This document shows, piece after piece, positions 24,262 through 32,846 of a stretch of DNA of 53,658 nucleotides. The stretch comes from Caulobacter sp. Lineage in GTDB: Bacteria > Pseudomonadota > Alphaproteobacteria > Caulobacterales > Caulobacteraceae. The position numbers were made by a program, and so were the translations under genes. The number at the start of each line of letters is the position of its first letter. The stretch's first letter is position 1. The notes beneath the pieces are model-generated. The model had not been told where the DNA came from, made no database searches, and worked only from the letters and a program-made list of their open reading frames with translations. The stretch is from the NCBI GenBank assembly GCA_028291055.1, contig JAQGIP010000021.1:1-53658 (forward strand), read 5' to 3'.

Positions 24262-25397
24262 CGCAGCAGGTCCGCCGGTTGGCTCTTCTTCAGGATGCCC
24301 ATGGAGAGCACGCCGGACAGCAGAGCGATGATCATCAGGAAGATCGAGACCAGGATCACGATCGGTAGCGGGAAGCTCATGGGCAGGCCCGCCGCGCCCG
24401 ACAGGGCCGCGACCCCGCTGACCAGCAGGAAGGTGACGCCGAGGCCCGCGATGCCGACCCAGAAGCTGAGCTCGACGACCAGCCGGCGCAGGGAGCCCAT
24501 GGAGACGCCCAGGGCGCGCAGGGAGGCGAATTCCTTGATGTTGGCCAAGATGGCCCCGCGCAGGGTCTGCCAGGTGATGACCAGGCCGATCAGCGACCCC
24601 ATCACCAGCGAAGCGCCGAGGATCACGGCGATGAAGCCCTCCTTCAGCATCGAGGACTCGTTGGCCTTGGCCAGCTCCTGGCGGGTCCAGGCGCGATAGG
24701 CGCCGTTGGCCCCGGCGTTGAGTTCGTCGCGCACGATCTCGGCCTCGGCCGGGTTGCGCACCTTGACCATCAGCGGGCCGGTGCGGTCGGCGGGGGGCGA
24801 CATGCCCAGCAGCCGCATGCTGTCGCGTGACATCACCACGGTGGACTGGGCGACGTTGGGATAGGTGGTCAGCACCGCGCCGATCTTGATGGTCTTGCCG
24901 TTCAGCGAGGCCTTGTCGCCCAGCTTGACGCCCAACCCCGCCAGGGCCGAGCGGTCGACGGCCACCGCATAGGGCTCCATCAGCGCGACACGGACGTCTT
25001 CCGGATAGTCGACGGGCAGGGTGACCGAGCCGGGTTGGACGTCGACGGCGAACACCTGGACGAAGGCGCGCTTCTTCTTCAGGCCCGGACCGGGGTCGTT
25101 CTGGAACATGCCGCCGCCGCCCATCAGGTCGGCCACCGCCACCACGTTGGGGTTCATATAGACCTGGGGCTTGATGCGCGCGGGCAGGCCCGCGCCGCCG
25201 TTGAACAGGTCTTCGGCCTTGGGGCCCAGGACCATCACGTCGGCGGGCGAACGGTCGATGTTGGCGGTGAAGGCCTTGCCCACCCCCATGAACATGCCGA
25301 CGAAGAACAGCACCAGCAGCCCCGCGAAGGACAGTGCGATCATCGCCGCCATATAGCGGCGCCACTCATAGATCAGCGTGGCCAAGGCCAGCGACAT
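24258..25397 (-). CDS. ABC transporter permease, FtsX/DevC-like
   Basis: A 379-residue protein with one N-terminal span (YMAAMIALSFAGLLVLFFVGMFMG), a large periplasmic domain (residues 40-255) and three C-terminal spans (FIAVILGASLVMGSLIGLVIT, SFWVGIAGLGVTFLLVSGVAAL, FPLPIVILVSIFLMIIALLSGVLSMGI), the topology of MacB/DevC permeases. The ATG at 25397 (MSLALATLIYEWRRY) has a GGGAG-type ribosome site; the longer frame upstream lacks any. It is the first gene of the permease-ATPase-HlyD operon. Confidence 0.9.
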   Translation of the reverse strand: MSLALATLIYEWRRYMAAMIALSFAGLLVLFFVGMFMGVGKAFTANIDRSPADVMVLGPKAEDLFNGGAGLPARIKPQVYMNPNVVAVADLMGGGGMFQNDPGPGLKKKRAFVQVFAVDVQPGSVTLPVDYPEDVRVALMEPYAVAVDRSALAGLGVKLGDKASLNGKTIKIGAVLTTYPNVAQSTVVMSRDSMRLLGMSPPADRTGPLMVKVRNPAEAEIVRDELNAGANGAYRAWTRQELAKANESSMLKEGFIAVILGASLVMGSLIGLVITWQTLRGAILANIKEFASLRALGVSMGSLRRLVVELSFWVGIAGLGVTFLLVSGVAALSGAAGLPMSFPLPIVILVSIFLMIIALLSGVLSMGILKKSQPADLLR

Positions 25398-25810
25398 ACG
25401 CCCACTCCCAAGATACTGCCCCAGCCTATGAGGGCGAGGACCGGCCGTGGCCAAGTTAATTCCCGGTAAGGGCCCGCTTGCCCGGCCCGGTGTGACCTGA
25501 AGGCCCCGGCTCAATTCGCTGTAGGGCCTCCCGTTGCGGTAGTCTCAAGCCTGCCGGCCGCCTTCGATACAGCGCGCTTTCGCCGCAGCCCCGATCGCTG
25601 CGCCGCGCCGCGCCGCGACCGCCGCCGTCTAGCGGTCTGCCCAATGTTGCGGCCTCGGCGCCGTTTGTTTCACCGCGGTGTCCTGCCCGAGATCAAGGCG
25701 GCTCGGCCACAATCGCGGACCGCTTCTGGCTTGGCGCGGCCCAGGCGCCGATCCACGGCGCCCACCGCACCCGCTTGCCGGGCGCGGCCAAACCGCAAGG
25801 AGGCCAGGGC
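25398..25810. other. 412-base intergenic region with divergent promoters
   Basis: No convincing gene on either strand. It separates the exporter operon (leftward) from the EF-hand gene (rightward) and must hold both promoters. Near 25600-25615 there is a short run of CGCCG repeats (microsatellite-like). I see no clear -35/-10 pairs, riboswitch or terminator. Confidence 0.5.
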
Positions 25811-26533
25811 ATGTCCCTATCCAGTGTAAGCGGCTCATCGCTGATGCAGCAGTTGCAGCAGGCGATGTTCAAGTCGGCCGACGTCAACAACGACGGCCAG
25901 CTGTCCAGCGACGAATTCTCGGCGATCGGGCAGGATCTGCAGGGCGGCGGCAAGAACAGCCAGGTCAGCACGACGCTGAGCGCGCCTTCGCCCGCGCAGA
26001 ATTTCAGCAGTGACATGCTGTCGTCATTGCTGAGCGCCCAGCACGACAGCCACGCCGAGAAGATGTTCGCCTCGGCGGACGCCAACGGCGACGGCCAGGT
26101 CACCGCCGAGGAACTGACCGCCGACCTCACCGCCCATGCCCCCAAGGATGCTTCCGGCGCGCCGCCTGCGTCCGACGTGGCGGCGGCGATGATCAAGGAC
26201 GGCGACACCAACGGCGACGGCTCCCTGTCGCTGGACGAGATGAAGACGATGAAGCCTCATGGCGGCCACCACGGCGGTCATGGCGGCGCTCCGCCGGCGG
26301 AGGCGTCCTCGTCCTCCTCGTCCTCGTCGTCGGCAAGCTACGATCCGGCCGATGCCAACAAGGACGGTACGGTGTCGTCCAGCGAGCTGATCGCCTCGCT
26401 GCAGACGGCGTCATCCGGTTCGGGGGCGCAGGCCACGGCCTCCAGCAGCTTCAACCTGTTGGCCCAGCTGCTGTCGAAGCTGACGGCGGCCACCACGACG
26501 GCGGCGTCCCAGGCGGCGACCGTCACGGCCTGA
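25811..26533 (+). CDS. EF-hand calcium-binding protein
   Basis: A 240-residue protein with four canonical EF-hand loops: DVNNDGQLSSDE, DANGDGQVTAEE, DTNGDGSLSLDE and DANKDGTVSSSE. Each has Asp/Asn at positions 1, 3, 5 and Glu at 12, so calcium binding is likely. There is no obvious signal peptide. Between the third and fourth loops lie a His/Gly-rich stretch (KPHGGHHGGHGGAPP) and about ten consecutive serines encoded by a TCC/TCG run. The ATG at 25811 has a near-perfect AAGGAGG site 8 bases upstream. The role is unknown; calcium buffering or sensing is inferred. Confidence 0.92.
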   Translation: MSLSSVSGSSLMQQLQQAMFKSADVNNDGQLSSDEFSAIGQDLQGGGKNSQVSTTLSAPSPAQNFSSDMLSSLLSAQHDSHAEKMFASADANGDGQVTAEELTADLTAHAPKDASGAPPASDVAAAMIKDGDTNGDGSLSLDEMKTMKPHGGHHGGHGGAPPAEASSSSSSSSSASYDPADANKDGTVSSSELIASLQTASSGSGAQATASSSFNLLAQLLSKLTAATTTAASQAATVTA

Positions 26534-26543
26534 CCGGCCGGGT

Positions 26544-26566
26544 GGGTCGGGCAGAAGGCCCGACCC
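26544..26566 (+). terminator. Hairpin after the EF-hand gene
   Basis: GGGTCGGGC and GCCCGACCC form a nine-base-pair stem with an AGAAG loop, 10 bases after the EF-hand stop. No T-run follows, so it may be a Rho-assisted terminator or an mRNA-stabilising 3' hairpin. Confidence 0.5.
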
Positions 26567-26659
26567 GATCCGTGCCCTGATCGGCGCATTCCGCGATCGG
26601 CTCTTGCCTAACGCCTTGGCTTCGTTGTCAATCGATGCCCAACTCGGACGGGGGACCGG

Positions 26660-27973
26660 ATGTTTTCAGCCTTGAACGCGCAGAGCCTATTGGGGCCGCT
26701 GGTCATCATGCTGATCTGCTGGGGGCTGTCGGAGAACAAACGCCGCTTCCCGCTGATGCTGATGCTGGTCGCCGTGGCGCTGCAGGTCGTGCTGGTCCTG
26801 GCCCTGTTCGGCATTCCTATCCTCCAGGCTGGGCTACAGGGCGTGGGCGTGGCCGTGCGCGGCCTGGCCGACGCCACCCACCACGGCTCGGCCTTCGTGT
26901 TCGGCTACCTGGGGGGCGAGGGCGCGCCGCCCTTCACCGCCACCAATCCCGACGCCCTGTTCGTGTTCGGCTTCCAGGTGCTGCCGGTCATCCTGGTGGT
27001 CTGCGCGCTCTCGGCCGTGCTGTGGCACTGGGGCATCCTGAAGGTGCTGACCAAGGGCTTCGGCTTCCTGTTCAGGAAGACGCTGGGCCTGCGCGGCCCG
27101 CCCGCTCTGGCCACCGCCGCCACCATCTTCATGGGCCAGGTCGAAGGCCCGATCTTCATCCGCGCCTACCTCGACAAGCTGACCCGTTCGGAGCTGTTCC
27201 TGCTGCTGGTGGTGGGCATGACCTGCGTCTCGGGCTCGACCATGGTGGCCTATGTGGCCATCCTGTCGCCGACCCTGCACAACGCCGCCGCCCATGTGCT
27301 GACCGCCTCGATCATCTCCGCGCCGGCCGGCGTGCTGCTGGCCCGCATCCTGGTGCCGCCAGACCTGGCCGAGCGGGGCGGCGACATCGACCAGATGGCC
27401 GACAAGCATTACGACAGCTCCGTCGACGCCCTGATGAAGGGCACCGGCGATGGCCTCCAGGTGGTGCTCAACGTGGCCGCCAGCCTGATCGTCTTCGTGG
27501 CCCTGGTGGCGCTCGCCAACCAGCTACTGGCCGCCGGCTCGCATGTGGTCCACTGGGCCGCCGCCCTCGTCAACGTCAACATCCCCGACCAGTATCCGCC
27601 CACCATCGAGGGCACGCTGGGCTACGTCTTCTCGCCCCTGGCCTTCAGCCTCGGCGTCCCCTGGCATGAGGCCGGCAAGGCCGGCGCCCTGCTGGGCACC
27701 AAGCTGGTGCTGACCGAGTTCATCGCCTTCATCAAGCTGGGCGCCGATCCGGCCATATCCGACCGCACCCGCATGATCATGACCTATGCCCTGTGCGGCT
27801 TTGCCAACGTGGCCTCCGTCGGCATCAACGTGGCCGGCTTCTCGGTCCTGGCGCCGCAACGGCGCGAGGAAATCCTGGGCATGGTCTGGAAGGCGATGAT
27901 GGCCGGCTTCCTGGCCACCTGCCTGACCGCCTCCATCGTGGGCATCATGCCGATCGGCCTGTTCGGCCACTAG
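26660..27973 (+). CDS. nupC: Concentrative nucleoside transporter (CNT/NupC family)
   Basis: A 437-residue protein with about ten spans, of CNT size. Diagnostic segments are FGFLFRKTLGLRGPPALATAATIFMGQVEGPIFIRAYL, the MTCVSGSTMVAYV helix, and the GTKLVLTEFIAF and YALCGFANVASVGI helices that carry the substrate and sodium sites. CNTs couple nucleoside uptake to Na+ or H+. The ATG at 26660 has a GGGGGACC site. No nucleoside-catabolic genes are adjacent; a GST gene follows 13 bases after the stop. Confidence 0.93.
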   Translation: MFSALNAQSLLGPLVIMLICWGLSENKRRFPLMLMLVAVALQVVLVLALFGIPILQAGLQGVGVAVRGLADATHHGSAFVFGYLGGEGAPPFTATNPDALFVFGFQVLPVILVVCALSAVLWHWGILKVLTKGFGFLFRKTLGLRGPPALATAATIFMGQVEGPIFIRAYLDKLTRSELFLLLVVGMTCVSGSTMVAYVAILSPTLHNAAAHVLTASIISAPAGVLLARILVPPDLAERGGDIDQMADKHYDSSVDALMKGTGDGLQVVLNVAASLIVFVALVALANQLLAAGSHVVHWAAALVNVNIPDQYPPTIEGTLGYVFSPLAFSLGVPWHEAGKAGALLGTKLVLTEFIAFIKLGADPAISDRTRMIMTYALCGFANVASVGINVAGFSVLAPQRREEILGMVWKAMMAGFLATCLTASIVGIMPIGLFGH

Positions 27974-27986
27974 GAGCACCCGGCTC

Positions 27987-28604
27987 ATGAAACTCTACGA
28001 CAGCTTCCGCGCGCCCAACCCGCGCCGGGTCCGGTGGTTCATGGCCGAGAAGGGCATCGAGGACATCGAGGTGGTCAACCTCGACGTCTTCAAGGGCGAG
28101 CACCGCGCGGTCAACTATCTCAAGAAGGCCGGCCTGCCCAACGTGCCGGCGCTGGAGATCGACGACGAGACGACCATCACGGAGTCGGTGGCCATCTGCC
28201 GCTATCTCGAAAGCGTCTATCCCGAGCCCAACCTGTTCGGCCGCGACGCGAAAGAGATCGCCGTCATCGAGATGTGGACCCGGCGCGCCGAGATGATGCT
28301 GGCCACGCCGCTGATGATGACCGTGCGCCATTCGCACCCGGCCCTGGCGGCGCTGGAAAAACAGATCCCCGAGATCGCCGAGGTCAATCGCGCGGGCGCC
28401 GAACGGGTGCTGAAGGTGTTCGACCGCCGCCTCGCCGACAGCGAATTCATCGCCGCCGGCCGCGTGACCATCGCCGACATCCTGGTCGTCACCGCGCTCG
28501 ATTTCGCGCGGATGGCCAAGTTCAGGGTTCCGGAAAACTTCGCCAACGTCACCCGCTGGTATGCCGCCATGCTGGAACGCCCGGCCGCCAAGGCGGGCGT
28601 CTAG
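27987..28604 (+). CDS. Glutathione S-transferase-like protein
   Basis: A 205-residue protein with the thioredoxin-like N-terminal domain (MKLYDSFRAPNPRRVRWFMAEKG, then PNVPALEIDDETTITESVAICRYLE, the cis-Pro and glutathione-binding ES motif) and an all-helical C-terminal domain (SEFIAAGRVTIADILVVTALDF). The likely activating residue is Ser6 or nearby. It may conjugate or reduce with glutathione; substrate unknown. It starts 13 bases after nupC and probably shares its transcript. Confidence 0.9.
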   Translation: MKLYDSFRAPNPRRVRWFMAEKGIEDIEVVNLDVFKGEHRAVNYLKKAGLPNVPALEIDDETTITESVAICRYLESVYPEPNLFGRDAKEIAVIEMWTRRAEMMLATPLMMTVRHSHPALAALEKQIPEIAEVNRAGAERVLKVFDRRLADSEFIAAGRVTIADILVVTALDFARMAKFRVPENFANVTRWYAAMLERPAAKAGV

Positions 28605-28608
28605 CCGC

Positions 28609-28743
28609 CTAGCTTGGAAGCAGGCTGCTCGACGTTCCCGTCTGGCTGATCACCGCCGAATTGTGGCCCGGCGCCGTCATCATCAGGCTCACGGCGCCGA
28701 TCAAGGCGGCCAGCGGCCAAATCAAAATTCCGATCTTCTTCAT
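28609..28743 (-). CDS. Possible 44-residue membrane or secreted peptide
   Basis: A frame too small for routine calling encodes MKKIGILIWPLAALIGAVSL followed by MMTAPGHNSAVISQTGTSSS and a short end LLPS. It has a Lys-rich start and a 17-residue hydrophobic core, either a signal peptide with a tiny mature part or a single-span protein. GGAG lies just before the ATG and GAGG a few bases further upstream. The stop is four bases from the GST stop on the other strand. I judge it likely real from the start context and codon use, but there is no family match. Confidence 0.5.
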   Translation of the reverse strand: MKKIGILIWPLAALIGAVSLMMTAPGHNSAVISQTGTSSSLLPS

Positions 28744-28910
28744 CACTCCAATTCCTCAACGAGGTGCGGAAGTGGTGTGGCCCAGCTTGGTTCGCAAGAC
28801 GCGTTAACTCGGCTTCATGCCGATTAATTCTGCGACAGGGTTGAGCGCCGCTGAGGGTTTGAGTTCGGCGGGCCGCGATGCACGCGAGTTGCGCCCTCCC
28901 TCACAAATCT

Positions 28911-29053
28911 CCGCTCATCCCGACGAAAGTCGGGATCCATAGGGCATGGGAAGGATAGGTGTGGGCGAAGGGGCGGACCTGTGCTTTTCACAGCAGGGCC
29001 AGGGTCTTCGTATCAGTCAGTATGGATCCCGACTTTCGTCGGGACGAGCGGAG
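28911..29053. repeat. Inverted pair of GAAA-tetraloop REP-like hairpins
   Basis: The unit CCGCTCATCCCGACGAAAGT (continuing CGGGATCCATA) at 28911-28941 recurs as its reverse complement at 29021-29053. Each unit contains the hairpin CCCGAC-GAAA-GTCGGG, a stem closed by a GNRA tetraloop. The pair faces each other across about 80 bases between the small gene and the thioesterase gene. Further copies are at 48604, 48709 and 52355. Sequences of this kind are dispersed in many alphaproteobacterial genomes. Confidence 0.85.
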
Positions 29054-29065
29054 CGTGGGGTCCCG

Positions 29066-29533
29066 CTACAGCCGGTGGCCGACCTTCTTGATGACGCCGG
29101 AAAAGCTCATCATCGGCTCGCCGGCGGTGGAGATCAGGCCGCGCAGGAAGACCATCGACTTGCCCGCCTTGATCACCTCGCCGGTGGCTTCGATCAGGTC
29201 GCCCTCATGCGCCGTGCCCACGAACTCGCCGTTCAGGCTGACGGTCACCGCATGGCCCTCGCCCAGCACGCCCTGGGCAAAGGCGAACAGGCTGTAGTCG
29301 GCGAAGGTCATCACGCAGCCGCCATGCATGAAGCCTCCGCCGTTCATGTGCTTCTTCTGCGCCCGGAAGGCGCAACGCATGGAGCCGTCCGCCTCCGCGC
29401 GCATGTAGAAGGGGCCCGACTGGGTCTCGAACGGGTCGGTGCGCCACTCGCGCCAGCCGGCCCACTCGCCCGCCTCGATCAGGTGGTAGCCCCGTGTGAT
29501 CTCGCCGCCGCCGTCCATGCTTGGTCTGCCCAT
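29066..29533 (-). CDS. Hotdog-fold thioesterase
   Basis: About 155 residues. The motif HMNGGGFMHGGCVMTFADYSLFAFA is the PaaI/4HBT hotdog helix with the conserved Asn, His and Gly residues, then VTVSLNGEFVGTAHEGDLIEATGEVIKAGKSMVFLRG. Acyl-CoA hydrolysis is expected. The start is either ATG at 29533 (MGRPSMDGGG) or 29518 (MDGGGEIT); upstream in-frame sequence belongs to the opposite-strand gene. It is divergent from the DUF3253 gene at 29672. It is unrelated by operon to the other thioesterase at 6046. Confidence 0.85.
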   Translation of the reverse strand: MGRPSMDGGGEITRGYHLIEAGEWAGWREWRTDPFETQSGPFYMRAEADGSMRCAFRAQKKHMNGGGFMHGGCVMTFADYSLFAFAQGVLGEGHAVTVSLNGEFVGTAHEGDLIEATGEVIKAGKSMVFLRGLISTAGEPMMSFSGVIKKVGHRL

Positions 29534-29671
29534 CCCGCTGCCTGAAGCCTGGCGCTGTTTAGCGGTGATGGGGGGCGGATGCGAAGCGTGGATTTCTGCC
29601 GGGCCCCGCCAGGGCCGCTGATGACAGGCGCCGGCCTTTGCAGGCGGGCCGCGGGACCGTACAAACCCCCC

Positions 29672-29914
29672 ATGACCTCGCCCATCGAAGACACCATCCT
29701 GAGCCAGCTGGCTGAGCTGCCGGCCGGCAAGTCCATCGACCCGTCGGCCGTCGCCAAGGCCGTCGACCCCGAGGGCTGGCGGCGCATGCTGCCCCAGGTG
29801 CGCTCCACCGCCGTGGGCCTGGCGCGGATCGGCAAGCTGGTCATCACCCGCCACGGCAAGCCCGCCGACCCGGACAGCTTCAAGGGTGTCTATCGCCTGC
29901 GGCTTCCCACATAG
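29672..29914 (+). CDS. DUF3253 small protein
   Basis: An 80-residue protein with the DUF3253 winged-helix-like pattern: MTSPIEDTILSQLAELPAGKSIDPSAVAKAV, then WRRMLPQVRSTAVGLARIGKLVITRHGKPADP and FKGVYRLRLP. The family is widespread and uncharacterised; the layout suggests a small nucleic-acid-binding fold. The ATG at 29672 gives the family's usual length. It begins an operon with a UDG-family gene (5 bases away) and a lipase-like gene. Confidence 0.85.
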   Translation: MTSPIEDTILSQLAELPAGKSIDPSAVAKAVDPEGWRRMLPQVRSTAVGLARIGKLVITRHGKPADPDSFKGVYRLRLPT

Positions 29915-29919
29915 GGGCC

Positions 29920-30504
29920 ATGAGCCTCGACCGTATCGTCGCCGATATCGCCGCCTGCCGCGCCTGCGCGGGCGAGCTGCCGCATGAGCCCCGGCCCGTC
30001 ACCCGGGTCACGACGCAAACCCGCCTGCTGATCTGCGGCCAGGCGCCGGGACGGCGCGTGCACGAGAGCGGGCTGCCCTTCGACGACCCGTCCGGCGACC
30101 GCCTGCGGAGTTGGCTGGGCGTGGACCGTGAGACCTTCTATGGCCACCCGGCGTTCGGCGTGGCGGCCATGGCCTTCTGCTTTCCGGGCACCAACCCAAA
30201 AGGCGGCGACTATCCTCCGCCGCCCCGCTGCGCCCAGCTCTGGCGGCCCCAGTTGCTGGCCGCCCTGCCCAAGGTCGAGCTGACCCTGCTGGTCGGCTCC
30301 CATGCCCAGACGTGGGCCCTGGGTGATCGGATGGCGGGGAACATGACGCAGACGGTGGCCAATTGGCGCGCCTACCTGCCGGCCTATCTGCCCATGCCGC
30401 ATCCGTCGTGGCGCAACACCGGCTGGCTGAAGCGCAACCCGTGGTTCGAGGACGAGGTTATTCCCTTTCTTCAGGCGCGGGTGCGCGCCATGCTGGAGCC
30501 ATGA
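29920..30504 (+). CDS. Uracil-DNA glycosylase superfamily protein (Fe-S type)
   Basis: A 194-residue UDG-fold protein. It has the active-site-like motif LLICGQAPGRR (residues 37-46) and the DNA-intercalating HPS in MPHPSWRNTGW near the C terminus. Four cysteines, C13 and C16 in CRAC, C87 in FCFPG and C104 in RCAQLW, are spaced like the 4Fe-4S ligands of family 4/5 UDGs, though the fourth segment is shorter. Removal of uracil or another damaged base is likely; which is not clear. The stop overlaps the start of the next gene as ATGA. A second UDG-family protein, UdgX-like, is at 40600. Confidence 0.82.
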   Translation: MSLDRIVADIAACRACAGELPHEPRPVTRVTTQTRLLICGQAPGRRVHESGLPFDDPSGDRLRSWLGVDRETFYGHPAFGVAAMAFCFPGTNPKGGDYPPPPRCAQLWRPQLLAALPKVELTLLVGSHAQTWALGDRMAGNMTQTVANWRAYLPAYLPMPHPSWRNTGWLKRNPWFEDEVIPFLQARVRAMLEP

Positions 30505-31520
30505 AGCGCCGAGCCTTCCTCGCCTCCGTCGCCGTCCTGCCGCTGATGACCGCCTGCGCGACGCCGATGGTGCAGAGGCCGGCCAAGCTGATCGACGGCT
30601 TCCAGGGCGCGGGGATCGATGGCGACGCCTTCATCTCCTTCGACGGCGCGCGCCTGGGCATGACGCGGTGGCCGGCCGAGGGCGACGCCGAGCCCTGGGC
30701 GGTCATCGTCGGCCTGCATGGCATGAACGACTATTCCCAGGCCTTCCACCTAGCCGCGCCCTGGTGGGCCAAGCAGGGCATCGCCACCTACGCCTTCGAC
30801 CAGCGCGGGTTCGGCCGCTCGCCCAACCGCGGCATCTGGGCGGGGCAAGACCTGATCGTGCGCGACATCCGCACCTTCACGGCCCTGGTGCGCGCCAGAC
30901 ACCCGAACGCCATCATCACCGTGGCGGGGGTCAGCATGGGCGGCTCCGACGCCATCGCCGCCTTCTCCTCCAACGACCCGCCCGCCGCCGACCGGGTGGT
31001 CCTGCTGGCGCCCGGCGTCTGGGGCTGGAGCGCCCAGCCGCTGCCCTACAAGACCGCCCTGTGGTTCACGGCCCACACCTTCCCCGGCTCGGTGGTCCAG
31101 CCGCCGGACTTCGTGATCCGCGAGAGCACCCCCAGCGATAACCGCGAAGAACTGGTCGCCATGGGGCGCGACCCGCTGCAGACCTTCGGCGCGCGGCCCG
31201 ACACCATGTACGGCCTGGTCAGCCTCATGGAGACGGCCTGGGCCAGCGTCGGCAAGATCAAGGTCCCCGTCTGCTACCTCTACGGCGATCACGACCACAT
31301 CATCCCCAAGGCGCCGACCTGGCAGGCGGCCAGCCGGCTGAAGCCCACCGACCGCTCGGCCTTCTACAAGGACGGCTGGCACCTGCTGCTGGTCGATCAT
31401 CAGCGCGAGACGGTGTGGCGCGACGTGGTCGGCTTCATCCGTGACCCGTCGGCGCCGCTGGTCTCGGGCGCGCCGGCCATCCCGGGCGCGCCGACGGCGC
31501 CGAACAAGCTGACAGCGTAA
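30501..31520 (+). CDS. Exported alpha/beta hydrolase (monoacylglycerol-lipase-like)
   Basis: A 339-residue protein with an export signal that has an RRAFL twin-arginine motif and a possible lipobox (LMTAC), so it may be a Tat-translocated lipoprotein. The hydrolase domain has the oxyanion region VIVGLHGMNDYSQAF, the YAFDQRGFGRSPNRG block and the nucleophile elbow VAGVSMGGSD (Ser of GVSMG), with Asp in YLYGDHDHIIP and His in KDGWHLLLVD. The pattern is closest to monoacylglycerol lipases (PldB type). It is the last gene of the DUF3253-UDG run; the start overlaps the UDG stop. Confidence 0.88.
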   Translation: MKRRAFLASVAVLPLMTACATPMVQRPAKLIDGFQGAGIDGDAFISFDGARLGMTRWPAEGDAEPWAVIVGLHGMNDYSQAFHLAAPWWAKQGIATYAFDQRGFGRSPNRGIWAGQDLIVRDIRTFTALVRARHPNAIITVAGVSMGGSDAIAAFSSNDPPAADRVVLLAPGVWGWSAQPLPYKTALWFTAHTFPGSVVQPPDFVIRESTPSDNREELVAMGRDPLQTFGARPDTMYGLVSLMETAWASVGKIKVPVCYLYGDHDHIIPKAPTWQAASRLKPTDRSAFYKDGWHLLLVDHQRETVWRDVVGFIRDPSAPLVSGAPAIPGAPTAPNKLTA

Positions 31521-31607
31521 ATCCAGGCTTCCGACTTGTGAGGGCCATCTTTGCGGCGTAGAGGCCTGCGCGCGCAACAACCTTCCCCAAAACCGGACGT
31601 CTTCAGC

Positions 31608-32669
31608 ATGACCCTGTTCGATTCCCCTTCTTTCGAGGATCACGAGGGCGTCCACGCCTTCTTCGACGAGAAGACGGGCTTAAAGACCATCATCGCCGTC
31701 CACTCCACCGCGCGCGGCCCCGCCTCGGGCGGCTGCCGCATGTGGGACTATGCGTCGTCGGAGGCCGCGCTGGACGATGTGCTGCGCCTGTCGCGGGCGA
31801 TGTCGTTCAAGAACGCCATGGCCGACATCCCGCTGGGGGGCGGCAAGTCGGTGATCATCGGCAATGCGCGCACCGACAAGACGCCGGAACTGTTCGAGGC
31901 CTATGGCCGGGCCGTGGAGACCCTGGGCGGCAAATACTGGGCGGCCGAGGATGTGGGCGTCTCGCCCATCGACCTGGCCCATGCGCGCAAGACCACCCGC
32001 TACGTCGCCGGCCTGGAGGGCGCGGCCAGCTCGTCGGGCGACCCGAGCCCCGTCACCGCCGAGGGCATCTTCCGGGGCATCGGCCTGACCGTCCAGCGCG
32101 CGCTCGGCCGTGACCTGAAGGGCGTCACCGTCGCCATCCAGGGCGTGGGCCATGTGGGGGCTTACCTTGCCGAGAAGCTGCACGCGGCCGGCGCCAGGCT
32201 GATCATCGCCGACGTGAACCAGCAGGCCCTGGACGAGGTGGCGATGTCCACCGGCGCGCGCATCGTCTCCACAGACGAGATCTTCGCCACCGACGCCGAG
32301 GTGTTCGCGCCCTGCGCCCTGGGCGGCGCCATCAACCCCCTGACCCTGTCGCGCCTGAAGGCCAAGGTGGTGGCCGGCGGGGCCAACAACCAGCTGGCCG
32401 GCCCGGCCATGGGCGTGGCCCTGTTCGAACGCGGAATCGCCTATGCCCCCGACTATGTGATCAACGGCGGCGGCATCATCAATGTGGCCGCCGAAATCCA
32501 GGCCCTGGCGCAGGGCGGCGCCTATGACGCCGCCTGGGTCGAGACCAAGCTGGCCCGGCTGATGGTCACCCTGGGCGAGGTGCTCGACACCTCCTTCGCC
32601 GAACAGCGCCCGCCGCACGAAGTGGCGGATGAAATGGCCAAGGCGCGCATCGACGCGGCGAAGGTCTAG
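31608..32669 (+). CDS. ldh: Leucine/valine/phenylalanine dehydrogenase
   Basis: A 353-residue amino-acid dehydrogenase of the Glu/Leu/Phe/Val family, which deaminates branched-chain amino acids with NAD+. Key parts are GLKTIIAVHSTARGPASGGCRMW, the catalytic lysine in ADIPLGGGKSVIIG, the Asp in WAAEDVGVSP, and the Rossmann motif VAIQGVGHVGAYLAEKL. The ATG at 31608 is chosen because it starts the conserved MTLFDSPSFEDHEGVHAFFD; the upstream extension is not. It ends well before the higBA promoter. The product would connect with branched-chain catabolism, the reverse direction from ilvBH. Confidence 0.92.
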   Translation: MTLFDSPSFEDHEGVHAFFDEKTGLKTIIAVHSTARGPASGGCRMWDYASSEAALDDVLRLSRAMSFKNAMADIPLGGGKSVIIGNARTDKTPELFEAYGRAVETLGGKYWAAEDVGVSPIDLAHARKTTRYVAGLEGAASSSGDPSPVTAEGIFRGIGLTVQRALGRDLKGVTVAIQGVGHVGAYLAEKLHAAGARLIIADVNQQALDEVAMSTGARIVSTDEIFATDAEVFAPCALGGAINPLTLSRLKAKVVAGGANNQLAGPAMGVALFERGIAYAPDYVINGGGIINVAAEIQALAQGGAYDAAWVETKLARLMVTLGEVLDTSFAEQRPPHEVADEMAKARIDAAKV

Positions 32670-32770
32670 GGACTCTCAGCCTCCCCTCACTCTCGTTATC
32701 CCCAACAATCCGCTCATCTTCCCTTCGGGTCGCCGGGATGACTAGGCGCGGGGGAAAATCGTTGCGCGGT

Positions 32771-32785
32771 GTTCTTATAATGTTC
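32771..32785. promoter_or_regulatory. LexA (SOS) box over the higBA -10 element
   Basis: GTTCTTATAATGTTC is an exact match to the alphaproteobacterial SOS box GTTC-N7-GTTC, and the TATAAT inside it (32776-32781) is a perfect -10 hexamer. LexA bound here would block RNA polymerase at the toxin-antitoxin promoter. It lies 61 bases upstream of the toxin start. Confidence 0.85.
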
Positions 32786-32846
32786 TCATCCATGCATGGC
32801 CTTCTTCATTGACGGGCTGGCCGGCGCTTGATGGTTGGTAACATTT

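Noticed and set aside
23485..25365. One minus-strand frame of about 626 codons joining ATPase and permease
   Set aside because: The 5' half is out-of-frame permease sequence; the ATPase starts at 24261 with an ATGA overlap.
28801..28830. TTAA half-sites resembling CtrA boxes
   Set aside because: The spacing is 16 bases and not 7; the same applies to single TTAA sites at 38090 and 25455.
32699..32742. Possible further REP unit (CCGCTCATC ... CCGGGATGA)
   Set aside because: The GAAA stem is not kept, so it could be chance or a highly eroded copy.
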